From Paenibacillus tyrphae (GTDB lineage Bacteria; Bacillota; Bacilli; Paenibacillales; NBRC-103111), in the NCBI RefSeq assembly GCF_027925525.1, contig NZ_BSDJ01000018.1:1-64000 (forward strand): DNA of 64,000 nt, written 5' to 3'. This document shows positions 24,311 through 33,494 of this stretch, piece by piece. Each line of letters opens with the position of its first letter. Position 1 is the stretch's first letter. The position numbers were made by a program, and so were the translations under genes. The notes beneath the pieces were generated by a model. The model was not told the DNA's origin and ran no database searches. It worked only from the letters and a program-made list of their open reading frames with translations.

Positions 24311-26254
24311 ATTTATAGGGGGACTCTCCTCGCCGGCCGCAGCCTGCGCCGAGTAAAGCTTCATTAGATGCTCCGCGTCGGGAACGGCAAGGGGCGGGCT
24401 CAAATAAAAGCCTTGAATGAGGTGGCACTGGTTGTCATGCAAAAATCGGAGCTGCTCCTCGGTTTCGACGCCTTCCGCGATCGCTTCCATGTTCAAATGC
24501 CGGGTCATGGCGATGATCGAAGCGACGATGGCCGCATCGTTCGGATCGGTCATAATGTCGCGTACGAAGGAGCGATCGATTTTTAATTTGTCGATCGGGA
24601 ATTTTTTCAAGTAGGACAACGAGCTGTAGCCGGTGCCGAAATCGTCGATGCTGATTTTGACCCCAAGCTTCTTGAGCTCATGCAGCAAATCGCTGGCATA
24701 ATCGACATCCATCGTGCAGCTCTCCGTAATTTCAAGCTCCAGCAAGCCGGGATCGAGCCCCGTTTCCCGAAGCGTCCTGCCGATTCTGGCACACAGCTGA
24801 TGCTGCATGAACTGCCGGATCGACAAATTGACCGACACCGGCACAACCTCCAGTCCGGCGTCCTGCCACTGCTTGTTCTGCCGGCAGGCTTCCTTCAACG
24901 CCCATTCGCCGATGGGAACGATCAGACCGCTGTCTTCCGCGAACGGAATGAATTCCCCCGGGGCAACCAGCCCGCGCTCCGGGTGCTGCCACCGGACGAG
25001 CGCCTCGAACCCGACTATGCGGCCGGTCGCAATATTGATCTGCGGCTGGTAATGCAGCAGCAATTCGTTCTTGGCCAAAGCCCGGCGAAGCTCGCTTTCC
25101 AAAGTTAAGCGTTTCAATGATACGGATTTCATCTCGCTGTTGAACAGTTGATAGTTGTTTTTGCCTTTTTCCTTGGCTCGGGTCAATGCCATATCCGCGC
25201 ATTTCATCAGCGAATCCGCAGACTCGTCCTCCTGCGACAGCAGCGATATGCCGATGCTCGCCGTCAGGTGAACTAAATTTTGCCCCAGTACGAAGGGCTC
25301 CTCCAGCAAGTCGAAAATCGCCTTTGCGATCGTTCCCACCGGCTCCGCCTCTTGATCAGACACTTGGAAGAAAAACGCAAACTCGTCTCCTTCCGTACGC
25401 GCGAGATAATCGTCCGGGCCGACGCAGCGGGAAAACCGTTCCGCTACCTGCAGCAGCAGCATATCTCCGTAATCGTGCCCGAAGCAATCGTTGACGATTT
25501 TGAAACGGTCGATATCGACGAAGAGGACGGCCAGCGTTCGTTCGTGCCAGGACGCGGCCGCCATCGCGGCGTTCAAATGCTGCACGAACAGTCTGCGGTT
25601 CGGGAGCCCCGTCATATCGTCATAGTAGGCGAGATGCCGGATTTGCTCTTCCGTTCGCGTAGCAGACGTAATGTCCTGGCAGACGATCAGAACCCCTGTC
25701 GTGATCCCCTGCTCCTTCACCGGGACGACTGTCGTATCGAGATCGACGCGGTATCCGTCCTTATGCAAAAGCGACGTTTTGAACGAAAGCGGCGAGCCAT
25801 GCAGCGCTTCGGCGAAAAAGCTGCCGGTCCTGCCGGACAACTCTTCCGGAAACAGGGTTCGCAGGTGCTTCCCTCTCAGCTCTTCCTCCCGGTATCCGAA
25901 CATATGTTCCGCTGTCGAATTCCATTGCAGAAAATATCCCCCCGGATCGATCAGCCCTACGGCGCCCGGATGGTGATGGAATAACGCGTTCAATCGGCTG
26001 TCCGCCCTGCGAAGCCGTTCCTCCGCCGTACGGCTTCGGGCGTCCGATTCGGACACGGCCCGGGACAGCCGAATAATTCGATCCCACGAATAAGCCACCA
26101 ACAGGAAGACAGCGATGCCGAATCCCCATAGGATAGCCCCTCCGACCCACCAGCAGACGAGGAATCCGACCGCCGTTCCTCCGCATGCGAACAGCATTGT
26201 TCTTTTTTCATCGTGCGGTTGTGTTCCATTTGCTGATTCGTCGGTCCTAGACAT
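24308..26254 (-). CDS. Membrane PAS-GGDEF-EAL protein (cyclic di-GMP turnover)
   Basis: A 648-residue protein: two membrane spans near the N-terminus (about 18-62), a coiled stretch, a PAS domain (about 85-200, HHPGAVGLIDPGGYFLQWN), a GGDEF domain (about 210-375) and an EAL domain (about 385-640). The GGDEF active site reads RTEGDEF, so the first Gly is Glu and cyclase activity is doubtful. The EAL domain keeps GFEALVRW, LELEITES and SIDDFGTGYSSL, which fits an active phosphodiesterase. ATG 26254 follows GGAAAGGAGG. The most likely role is degradation of c-di-GMP under PAS control. Confidence 0.9.
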   Translation of the reverse strand: MSRTDESANGTQPHDEKRTMLFACGGTAVGFLVCWWVGGAILWGFGIAVFLLVAYSWDRIIRLSRAVSESDARSRTAEERLRRADSRLNALFHHHPGAVGLIDPGGYFLQWNSTAEHMFGYREEELRGKHLRTLFPEELSGRTGSFFAEALHGSPLSFKTSLLHKDGYRVDLDTTVVPVKEQGITTGVLIVCQDITSATRTEEQIRHLAYYDDMTGLPNRRLFVQHLNAAMAAASWHERTLAVLFVDIDRFKIVNDCFGHDYGDMLLLQVAERFSRCVGPDDYLARTEGDEFAFFFQVSDQEAEPVGTIAKAIFDLLEEPFVLGQNLVHLTASIGISLLSQEDESADSLMKCADMALTRAKEKGKNNYQLFNSEMKSVSLKRLTLESELRRALAKNELLLHYQPQINIATGRIVGFEALVRWQHPERGLVAPGEFIPFAEDSGLIVPIGEWALKEACRQNKQWQDAGLEVVPVSVNLSIRQFMQHQLCARIGRTLRETGLDPGLLELEITESCTMDVDYASDLLHELKKLGVKISIDDFGTGYSSLSYLKKFPIDKLKIDRSFVRDIMTDPNDAAIVASIIAMTRHLNMEAIAEGVETEEQLRFLHDNQCHLIQGFYLSPPLAVPDAEHLMKLYSAQAAAGEESPPIN

Positions 26255-26396
26255 GCGGGCCTCCTTTCCCGGAAAGGTACGTTTGTCAGAGTATTCCATT
26301 TCCCTATCTTGTCCGTAGAAATTCTACGCACAACTGTCTTTTTCCTGCTAAATCGACAAAAAAAGCGAGTTATTCCAGAAAGGTAGGCATAAAAAA

Positions 26397-26420
26397 ATTC
26401 GGCATGAAGACCTGCCGAAT
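26397..26420 (-). terminator. Terminator after the DUF423 gene
   Basis: ATTCGGCA / TGCCGAAT stem with an 8-base loop, followed on the minus strand by a run of seven T. Confidence 0.85.
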
Positions 26421-26441
26421 CTGGAGAAAGAGGCTTAGGAC

Positions 26442-26813
26442 TTATTTTGCCCGAAGGGCCAGGACCAAGGATAGCCACCCGAACAAAAAGGCCACCCCGC
26501 CGATAGGCGTAATCGCGCCCAACTGCTTTATCCCCGTTATACTTAGAACATACAGGCTGCCCGAAAAAACGACGATCCCGACAAACATCGACCAGCCGGC
26601 CCGGCGTAAATGTCCGTTGGCCGGAAGCAGGGAGGCAGCAAGTCCAATGGCGATCAGCCCGAGCGAATGCATCATCTGGTACTGGACACCGGTCTGGAAA
26701 TTCGCCAGCATATCCGCTGTGAGCTTTGCTTTCAGCGCATGTGCGCCGAATGCTCCAAACGCCACCGACAGAAATGCGCAAATGCCGCCAAGAGCCACAA
26801 ACGTTCTGTTCAT
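26442..26813 (-). CDS. DUF423 family membrane protein (YwdK-like)
   Basis: A 123-residue protein with four hydrophobic segments. The opening GGICAFLSVAFGAFGAHALK and the GVQYQMMHSLGLIAIGL motif are typical of DUF423 proteins such as YwdK, whose function is unknown. ATG 26813 follows GGGAGG. It has its own terminator and appears to be a single-gene unit. Confidence 0.9.
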   Translation of the reverse strand: MNRTFVALGGICAFLSVAFGAFGAHALKAKLTADMLANFQTGVQYQMMHSLGLIAIGLAASLLPANGHLRRAGWSMFVGIVVFSGSLYVLSITGIKQLGAITPIGGVAFLFGWLSLVLALRAK

Positions 26814-26872
26814 CAACTTCACCTCCCTTTCCATGATATAGTATTTTTTCCCCACTGCCAAATGAACAAAAT

Positions 26873-26915
26873 AAGTCCTGCCTTCTCGCCGAATTCGGCT
26901 TTGTCAGCAGGACTT
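26873..26915 (-). terminator. Terminator-like hairpin after the 99-residue gene
   Basis: Arms AAGTCCTGC and GCAGGACTT enclose the palindrome GCCGAATTCGGC. On the minus strand it is followed by ATTTTG, a modest T-run. Confidence 0.6.
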
Positions 26916-26947
26916 CTCACGTTATGCGGATAATGGATGCGTTGGCA

Positions 26948-27247
26948 TTACAGTTGGCCGATATCGTGCTGGCCGACGATCAGCGTAACAGGCTCCAGAA
27001 AGACGCGGGTGATCGCAGGCTTCTTGAGCAAGTCAAACTCGATGTCGATGACCTTGAACCGCTCCTGCTTGCCTTCGCGCTTGTCGTACACCACTTCGAA
27101 CTCTTTTAAGCCGAGCTGGTAGGAAACGACAGAGCAGCCGATCGATAAGGCCGGCGCCTCATGTTCTCCGTGGTCGAAAAGTACTTCAGCCATAATTTCT
27201 TCGTTCATGTCCACAATTTTGACTGTTTGGCAAATCGCATATTTCAT
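26948..27247 (-). CDS. Hypothetical protein, 99 residues
   Basis: A small soluble protein that is mainly beta strand by appearance (KYAICQTVKIVDM, KEFEVVYDKREG, RFKVIDIEFDLL). There are two Cys, one in the first ten residues and one in LSIGCSVVS. ATG 27247 follows GGAGGAGG by 6 bases; the ATG six bases earlier overlaps that site. It lies between two terminators, so it is probably a single-gene unit. No family recognised. Confidence 0.7.
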   Translation of the reverse strand: MKYAICQTVKIVDMNEEIMAEVLFDHGEHEAPALSIGCSVVSYQLGLKEFEVVYDKREGKQERFKVIDIEFDLLKKPAITRVFLEPVTLIVGQHDIGQL

Positions 27248-27414
27248 TGCCATCCTCCTCCGGCAGGGGCGAAGCTGATCGTTGCCCTGTAGTGACGTGC
27301 CCCCGTTTCAAATGACGAATTCGACGTTCTGCGTCCAAACTCCTGCTTTTTTCCAACCGGATGCGGGACAAAAGTTCGTTATTTTTTTGAACGAATCCCG
27401 CCGCCGTCAGCAGG

Positions 27415-29238
27415 TTACACCGTACGCGGTCCCGATTCGCGGGCGCTTCCCCGCATTTTCCGCTCTTGCCGGGCCCATTGGAACACGATAAAGAGCAGCA
27501 CGAGCAGCTGCGGAACGAACGTCTCCCAAGTCGGGTAGACGCCGAGCCAATTCCAGGAGGGAAGATAGCCAGGCACGTGCGCAGGAACCTGTCCGGCGAT
27601 TTGCAGGGCGTGAATGCTCTGGCCCAAAAATTTGAAGACCAGATAATAGATCAAAACCGTGGCTCCCAGAAAAAACGGGCGGATCGGCAGCAGAACGCTT
27701 CCCCGGACGATGACGAAGCCGAGCAGGAACAGCAGCACGGCGGCCGAGCCGATGCCCAGCGCAAGCTGCGCGGGATCGATAGAAGGGGCCATACCGATAT
27801 AGAAGATAGCCGTCTCCGCGCCCTCCCGCAAAATCGAAAGCGCCGCAACCAGAAAGAGCGACCACAGGTTGCCGCTGGCCAGAGCCATGCCGACCTGATT
27901 ATTAATATACCGATTCCACGTATCAATATGGGATTTGCGGTGAAGCCATGCGCCCACGGTTAGCATCAGAAACACGGATACAAGGCCCATGACGCCCTCC
28001 AGCAGCTCGCGAGTGCTTCCGGAGGCCACATTGGCAATTGTGAAAGTAAGCACGACGGCCAAGACGCCGCTGGCAAGCAGCCCTGCCGCTCCGCCGCTCC
28101 ATACCCATCCTTGCTTGGAGGCGTTGCCGGTCCGGCGCAAAAAGGCGAGCAGCGCGGCCAAAACGAGCAGCGCTTCAAGTCCTTCCCGCAGCAGGATAAT
28201 CGCGGCATCCCAAGCCGAATAGCTCGTTTGCGCCGTGAACGGCTGAAGCTCCGTCTGCATCCCCGAGACGATGCGGCCCGCTTCCTCCGGCTGCGGCGGA
28301 TTGGACAGCAGCCGGCTGGCCGCCTCCGTCATCTCCCGTTCGATCCGGTCATACGTGTCCGGAGCTCTTGTGCGAACTTCTCCTTCCACGGAAGGCCAGA
28401 TCCGGATAAAGGCTTGAAGCTGATCGGCCGCTTCCTCGTTGCGGCCCGCGCCGATGGCGTCCGCGGCTTTTTGCAGAATCGCCAGCGCATCGGCTACCGA
28501 TTGCTTGTCGGAAGCGGCGGCGTCCTCCCGGAGCTTGCCGCTGGCGTAATCGTCGATCAGTTGGATCAATTCGCGTATGCCCTTGTCGGCCGCTTCCGCC
28601 TTCGGCGGCTCCGCTTGCAGCGCGATCCGGATCAGGCTTAGCTTCGTCTCGATCTCGCCGTACACGCCGGACGGGTCCGACCGGATGGCCGCTTCGTTCT
28701 TGGACCACTGGCTGTCGAACTGCTTATAGTGGCTCCGTGCTTTATCCCAGTCGCTTTTTTGTATATCCGTCTGCGTCTGCCGCAGGATGGGAAGCAGCGC
28801 GCCTGCCGCTTGTTTCCCGTCCGCTTTCGACTCCTTTTTCGCTCCGGCCCCGACGAAACCGCCGACCGCCTTGGTCAGCTTGGACACGGCCTGGTACGCC
28901 TCGTCAGGCTTGGAAGCGGCGTCGGTCACCGCCTTCTTCGCTTCGGCCAGAGCCGACGCGACGCTATCCGCCGCTTCGCTGGATGGCGCGTTCTGCTTGC
29001 GCCATTCCGCCTCGAACTTCTCCAGCTCCGCGGCCGTTTCCTGCCACTTGTGCTCGCCCGCATGAACCAGCGCTCCGCCGACGAGCGGCATCAGCGAGTC
29101 GGGTGCCGCCGCTTCGGCGAGCGTGCGGCCGCTCCAGCCGAACAGAAGCACGACGGCAGCCAGCAGAAGGACGAAGAAGCTTTGTCTCCCGTGAGAGCAT
29201 ATCCCGTATGCTTTTTCCACCTTCATCCCCCGGATCAC
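27415..29238 (-). CDS. efeU: FTR1-family iron permease EfeU with periplasmic-like N-terminal domain
   Basis: A 607-residue protein. A signal-like hydrophobic segment (about 18-40) is followed by a long, helical, Ala/Lys/Glu-rich extracytoplasmic region (about 45-345) and then by about 7 membrane spans. The two iron-binding REXXE motifs are present: REGLE and REGAE. The N-terminal half resembles the helical regions found in firmicute FTR1 proteins. GTG 29238 overlaps the efeB stop (GTGA) and has GGAGGG 9 bases upstream; an ATG four codons later is possible. It is the last gene of efeO-efeB-efeU. Confidence 0.92.
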   Translation of the reverse strand: MIRGMKVEKAYGICSHGRQSFFVLLLAAVVLLFGWSGRTLAEAAAPDSLMPLVGGALVHAGEHKWQETAAELEKFEAEWRKQNAPSSEAADSVASALAEAKKAVTDAASKPDEAYQAVSKLTKAVGGFVGAGAKKESKADGKQAAGALLPILRQTQTDIQKSDWDKARSHYKQFDSQWSKNEAAIRSDPSGVYGEIETKLSLIRIALQAEPPKAEAADKGIRELIQLIDDYASGKLREDAAASDKQSVADALAILQKAADAIGAGRNEEAADQLQAFIRIWPSVEGEVRTRAPDTYDRIEREMTEAASRLLSNPPQPEEAGRIVSGMQTELQPFTAQTSYSAWDAAIILLREGLEALLVLAALLAFLRRTGNASKQGWVWSGGAAGLLASGVLAVVLTFTIANVASGSTRELLEGVMGLVSVFLMLTVGAWLHRKSHIDTWNRYINNQVGMALASGNLWSLFLVAALSILREGAETAIFYIGMAPSIDPAQLALGIGSAAVLLFLLGFVIVRGSVLLPIRPFFLGATVLIYYLVFKFLGQSIHALQIAGQVPAHVPGYLPSWNWLGVYPTWETFVPQLLVLLFIVFQWARQERKMRGSARESGPRTV

Positions 29239-30566
29239 TCGAACAGTCCCTCCCCGATGTAGCCGCCTTGCCGCGCACCCGGAAAACAGGCAAACAGCGC
29301 GCTGCCGACATGCACGATATATTCGTTCAGCTTGTCGCGCTTCGCGAGACGCTGCTGGATCGGGACAAACTGGGTTCTCGGGTCCCGTTGGTAGCAGACG
29401 AACAACAGCCCGGCGTCCAACTGCCCCGTTTGACGGTCGATGCCGCTGGAATAGGAATACGAACGGCGCAAGATTTTTTCCGCCGGCTGCTCGCCATGCG
29501 CCAGACGGGCATGCGCGGTGAGCGGGACGAGCGGCTGACCGGCCGCGTCCTTAGCGTCCAGCGGCAGCGGGTCGAACTCGTTCTTCGCGCCCAGAGGCGC
29601 TCCGCTGCTCCGGTATCTCCCGAACGTCGCCTCCTGATCGCTGAGCGTGGAACGGTCCCACACCTCGATACGCATCCGGATTCGCCGGACGACCATGTAG
29701 CTGCCGCCGCTCATCCATGCCGGCTGCTCCGAAGGCTGCACCCAGACGATATCGTTCATCGCTTGCTTGTCATGAATATCCGGGTTGCCCGTTCCGTCCT
29801 TGAAGCCCAGCAAGTTGCGGGGCGTTTCGCCGGCCGGACCGGACCCGCCCGTCCGCTGAAAGCCTTCCTGAGTCCAGCGCAGCACGGCGACACCGCGGGC
29901 AAGACGCGTCAGGTTGCGCAGCGCATGGAAAGCGACCTGCAAATCGTCTGCGCACACCTGCACGCTGATATCCCCGCCGCACCATTCGGGCCGCAGGCTG
30001 TCTCCACCAAAGCGGGGCAAATCCGCCAAAGCCTCCGGCCGCTTGGCCCCCAACCCGAATCGCGCATCGAACATGGAGGGGCCGACGCCGAACGTAATCG
30101 TCGTCCGGCACGGATGCAGACCCACCGCTTCGCCCGTATCCGCGGGCGGCATACTTTGCTGGTCCTCCTCGCCGCCGACCGGCTGCCCCGCCGTCATTTT
30201 CGCTGCGGCATCCGTCCAACGGCGGAACAGGTCCTTGACTTCGGACAGCTTCACGGTCGTCAGATCGAAGGCGGCAAAGCAAATAAAATCCTGCGACGGC
30301 GTCACAATGCCCGCCTGGTGCGCATCGTAGAACGGGATAACCTGCTTAGGACCCGGGTTTGCCTCCGTAGAAGCAGCGGGCGCCGCCAGCTTGGCTTTTC
30401 CCGCCCATACGCTGCCGACGCCAACCGAGCCGAGCAGCAGTCCGACTCCTCCGGCTCCGGCCAGCTTGAGCAGGTCGCGGCGGCTGATGGACGAAGGGTC
30501 CTGTCCGTCGTGCGGCTTTTTGTCTTCCTGGCCTTTTTCCGTCACTTGTTTATTCGCCTCATCCAT
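29235..30566 (-). CDS. efeB: Dyp-type heme peroxidase EfeB, Tat-exported
   Basis: A 443-residue secreted peroxidase. The N-terminus has a twin-arginine signal, SSISRRDLLKLAGAGGVG, and is followed by the Dyp fold with the GFKDGTGNPD motif (catalytic Asp) and the C-terminal heme pocket with ARLAHGEQPAEKILRRSY. EfeB oxidises ferrous iron or takes iron from heme for the EfeU permease. ATG 30566 lies 4 bases after the efeO stop. Sits in the order efeO-efeB-efeU. Confidence 0.94.
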   Translation of the reverse strand: MDEANKQVTEKGQEDKKPHDGQDPSSISRRDLLKLAGAGGVGLLLGSVGVGSVWAGKAKLAAPAASTEANPGPKQVIPFYDAHQAGIVTPSQDFICFAAFDLTTVKLSEVKDLFRRWTDAAAKMTAGQPVGGEEDQQSMPPADTGEAVGLHPCRTTITFGVGPSMFDARFGLGAKRPEALADLPRFGGDSLRPEWCGGDISVQVCADDLQVAFHALRNLTRLARGVAVLRWTQEGFQRTGGSGPAGETPRNLLGFKDGTGNPDIHDKQAMNDIVWVQPSEQPAWMSGGSYMVVRRIRMRIEVWDRSTLSDQEATFGRYRSSGAPLGAKNEFDPLPLDAKDAAGQPLVPLTAHARLAHGEQPAEKILRRSYSYSSGIDRQTGQLDAGLLFVCYQRDPRTQFVPIQQRLAKRDKLNEYIVHVGSALFACFPGARQGGYIGEGLFE

Positions 30567-30569
30567 GAA

Positions 30570-31442
30570 TTACGCCCCCAACAGCTTGCCCATGCCCGAC
30601 AGCGGCTCCGCCAGTGCGTCGATGGCTTGGCTTAGCTTCTTGGTCTGCTCTTGCGTCAGTTCCGTGTACGTCACATAGCCGCTGCCCTTCTTGAAAGGCG
30701 CAAGCGCTTGGTTCAATTCCGCGAAGCGCGTTTCGATCGTTTTCGCCAGATTCGCGTCCTTTTTTTCCAGCTCCGGCTTCAAGAGCTCGAAAATTTTGTT
30801 CGCTCCTTCGACGTTTGCGGCGAAATCGTACAGGTCCGTATGGGAATAACGCTCCTCTTCCCCCGTCACCTTCGTAGCCGACACTTCGTTCAGCAGCTCC
30901 ACGGCGCCGGTGACCAGCATATTGGCCTCGATTTCCACGGTCTCGACTTTCGCCCGCAGCAGCTTGCTGTCACTCAGCAAACGGTCGGCCGTTTCTTCCT
31001 GGCCCTTGGTCGATTGCTCGACCCAGAGCGCCTTCTCGAGCCGGTGGAAGCCCCGCCATTCCTTCTCGTCCACATCGCCTTCCCTCGCATCGATGTTCGG
31101 ATCCAGGTCGCCGAGCGCCTCGGCAATCGGCTCGATCCGTTCATAAAACATCCGCGTCGGAGCGTACAGCTCCTGGCTCTTTTTCAAATCGCCGGATTTG
31201 ACGGCGGCCGTGAATTCGCCGGTTGCTTTGACGAACGCATCGCACTGCTCAATGACAAACTTCCGGTACTGCTCCGTCGCGTTTTTAAAATCTACCGCCG
31301 CCGCTGCCGGTTTCGCACCCGCATCGCTTGCAGACGGCGCAGAGGCCGGCTGGGCTTCTTTCTTGGTATTCCCGCCGCATCCGGCAAGCAGCAGTGCGGA
31401 GCAAAGCACGATAGAGGAAACAGCCGTGAACGTCTTAGACAT
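30570..31442 (-). CDS. efeO: Iron uptake lipoprotein EfeO (EfeM-like)
   Basis: A 290-residue extracytoplasmic protein with a lipoprotein signal ending in LLLAGCGG, so it should be anchored in the membrane by a lipidated Cys. The rest is the imelysin-like EfeM/EfeO peptidase_M75 domain, with WRGFHRLEKALWV holding the HxxE site thought to bind iron. ATG 31442 has AAAGGGAG 11 bases upstream. First gene of the efe operon, directly behind a Fur box. Confidence 0.93.
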   Translation of the reverse strand: MSKTFTAVSSIVLCSALLLAGCGGNTKKEAQPASAPSASDAGAKPAAAAVDFKNATEQYRKFVIEQCDAFVKATGEFTAAVKSGDLKKSQELYAPTRMFYERIEPIAEALGDLDPNIDAREGDVDEKEWRGFHRLEKALWVEQSTKGQEETADRLLSDSKLLRAKVETVEIEANMLVTGAVELLNEVSATKVTGEEERYSHTDLYDFAANVEGANKIFELLKPELEKKDANLAKTIETRFAELNQALAPFKKGSGYVTYTELTQEQTKKLSQAIDALAEPLSGMGKLLGA

Positions 31443-31487
31443 AAATTCAATCTCCCTTTTATCCAATCATTATGGAACTATTTCCAT

Positions 31488-31506
31488 GATAATGATAATT
31501 ATTCTC
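31488..31506 (-). promoter_or_regulatory. Fur box before efeO
   Basis: GATAATGATAATTATTCTC matches the classical 19-base Fur consensus at 17 positions. It lies between a TAATTT -10 box (31513-31518, with TTGAAA 17 bases further up) and the efeO start. Iron-repressed expression of efeOBU is the clear inference. Confidence 0.88.
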
Positions 31507-31646
31507 ACGGATAAATTATCATAGAAGTCGATGTTTTTCAATGAAAATTTTTAGTAGTAAACATTTTGTCAACATTTGCAAAAAAAAGCCCCAATCTTCT
31601 AAAATTCCGAAGATTGAGACTCCGTTTCAACTTGCGATCTGTTCGC

Positions 31647-33494
31647 TTATCCGGCGTCGGCCGACGGATTGGCATGCATCTCGGCATACAGCCCCCGCAG
31701 TGCCAAAAGCTGCTCGTGCGTCCCCCGCTCGACGATCTCGCCTCCGCGCACGACGAGAATCAGGTCGGCTTCCTGAATTGTGCTGAGCCGGTGGGCGATG
31801 ACGAAGCTGGTCCGCCCTTGCATGAGCGCCTTCATCGCTTCCTGAATATGCATTTCCGTGCGCGTATCGACGCTGCTGGTCGCTTCGTCCAATATCAGAA
31901 TGGACGGATCGGAAAGAATCGCCCTGGCAATTGTCAGCAGCTGCCGCTGCCCGTGGCTCAGATTGCCGCCTTCCGCCGAGAGCGGCGTATCGTACCCTTG
32001 AGGCAGCTTGCGGATGAAGCCGTCCGCGTTCGCCAGCTTGGCTGCCGACCGAATCTCCTCCTCCGTCGCATCCAGCCGCCCGTACCGGATGTTGTCGCGA
32101 ATCGTGCCGGAGAACAGGTGCGCGTCCTGCAGCACCATGCCGAGACGGCTTCTGAGGCTGTTTTTGTCCCACTCCCGGATATCTTTCCCGCCGATCCGGA
32201 TCGTCCCTTCGGAAATATCGTAGAAGCGGGTGAGCAGGTTCATGATCGTCGTTTTGCCCGAGCCGGTCGGACCGACCAAGGCAACCACTTGCCCCGGTTG
32301 AGTGGCGAACGATACGTCCCGCAGAACCGGCGTATCGCCGTAACCGAACGTCACATGATCAAACTCGACTTCCCCGCGGACGGCTTCTTGCGGCTTTCGG
32401 CCGCCTATGGTGCCGAACTCCGTCTCGGTATCCAGAACCTCAAACACCCGTTCCGCCCCGGCCACGCCGGATTGAATCATATTGTACTGGTTCGCCAGCT
32501 CGTTGACCGGGCCGCTAAACTGCTTAGAGTAATTGAGAAAGCTGACGATGACTCCGATCGTCGTCCAGCCGTTGTACGCCATCCAGCCTCCGGCCACCGC
32601 CAGCAAAATGAAGCTCGTATGGTTCAATAGGTTCATAAACGGGCCCATCATGCCGGAAAAAATTTGCGCCCGCGTCCCCGCCTGCCGCAGCTTGGCGTTA
32701 ATCTCTTGAAACTGCTGCGCCGCCAGCTCCTCGCGGTTGTAGATTTTGACGACCTTCTGTCCGGATATCGTCTCTTCGATGAAGCCGTTCAGCGCGCCGA
32801 GATGGCGCTGTTGTTCCTTGAATTGGCTTTTGGTTCGCTTGCCGATTTGCCGGGCGACCCCGGTCACGAGCGGAATGATCACAAGCGCGACGAGCGTCAG
32901 CCAGCCGTTCAGCAGCAGCATCATCGTCAGCGAGCCGAGCAGCGTAACGACGCTCGTGATGAGCTGCAGCAAGCTTTGGTTCAGCGTGTTCGAGACGTTG
33001 TCGATGTCGTTCGTCGTGCGGCTCATCAGCTCTCCGTGGGGCGTTTTGTCGAAAAAGCGCACCGGGAGCTCCTGCATATGGGCAAACAGGTCGCGCCGCA
33101 GCTCCCACACCGTCCGTCCGGCGATGCCGGACATAACGTACGTCTGCAGCCACGAAACGGCGCTGCCGCCAATATAGACGGCCAGCAGAAGAGCGCACAG
33201 CCGCATCAGGCCGTTCGGATCGCGAAGCGCAATATAGCGGTCGATTGCCGTCCCGATCAGATATGGTCCTGCGAGCGATAGCGCGAGCCCGAGCAGCACA
33301 AGCGCGATGACGCCGGCCAACGCGGCCCGCTGCCGCTTCAGATACCCCCACAGCCGCCGAATGGTAGCCCGGGTGTTCTTGGCCCTGACCTTGGGCACCG
33401 GCTCGCCCCGGCGTCCGAATCCGAACGCGCCCGCCGGAAGGTCCGCTGGTTTTTTCCCCTCAGGACGGGCTGAGGGTTGAGCTTGCGGTGTCAC
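31647..33494 (-). CDS. ABC exporter subunit, canonical half (BmrD-like)
   Basis: A 615-residue protein with six membrane spans (about 60-350) fused to a nucleotide-binding domain. The ATPase has GPTGSGKTT (Walker A), LSHGQRQLLTIARAIL (signature) and ILILDEATSSVD with the catalytic Glu. GTG 33494 is chosen because GGAAAGGAGG lies just upstream; the open frame runs further but overlaps the partner. It overlaps the end of the partner by 35 bases. The two form a heterodimeric exporter, probably for drugs or lipids. Confidence 0.9.
   Translation of the reverse strand: MTPQAQPSARPEGKKPADLPAGAFGFGRRGEPVPKVRAKNTRATIRRLWGYLKRQRAALAGVIALVLLGLALSLAGPYLIGTAIDRYIALRDPNGLMRLCALLLAVYIGGSAVSWLQTYVMSGIAGRTVWELRRDLFAHMQELPVRFFDKTPHGELMSRTTNDIDNVSNTLNQSLLQLITSVVTLLGSLTMMLLLNGWLTLVALVIIPLVTGVARQIGKRTKSQFKEQQRHLGALNGFIEETISGQKVVKIYNREELAAQQFQEINAKLRQAGTRAQIFSGMMGPFMNLLNHTSFILLAVAGGWMAYNGWTTIGVIVSFLNYSKQFSGPVNELANQYNMIQSGVAGAERVFEVLDTETEFGTIGGRKPQEAVRGEVEFDHVTFGYGDTPVLRDVSFATQPGQVVALVGPTGSGKTTIMNLLTRFYDISEGTIRIGGKDIREWDKNSLRSRLGMVLQDAHLFSGTIRDNIRYGRLDATEEEIRSAAKLANADGFIRKLPQGYDTPLSAEGGNLSHGQRQLLTIARAILSDPSILILDEATSSVDTRTEMHIQEAMKALMQGRTSFVIAHRLSTIQEADLILVVRGGEIVERGTHEQLLALRGLYAEMHANPSADAG

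Noticed and set aside
28737..30635. Long open frame on the plus strand (632 codons)
   Set aside because: Antisense to efeU and efeB. The Arg/Pro-rich product is typical of a shadow frame in GC-rich codons.
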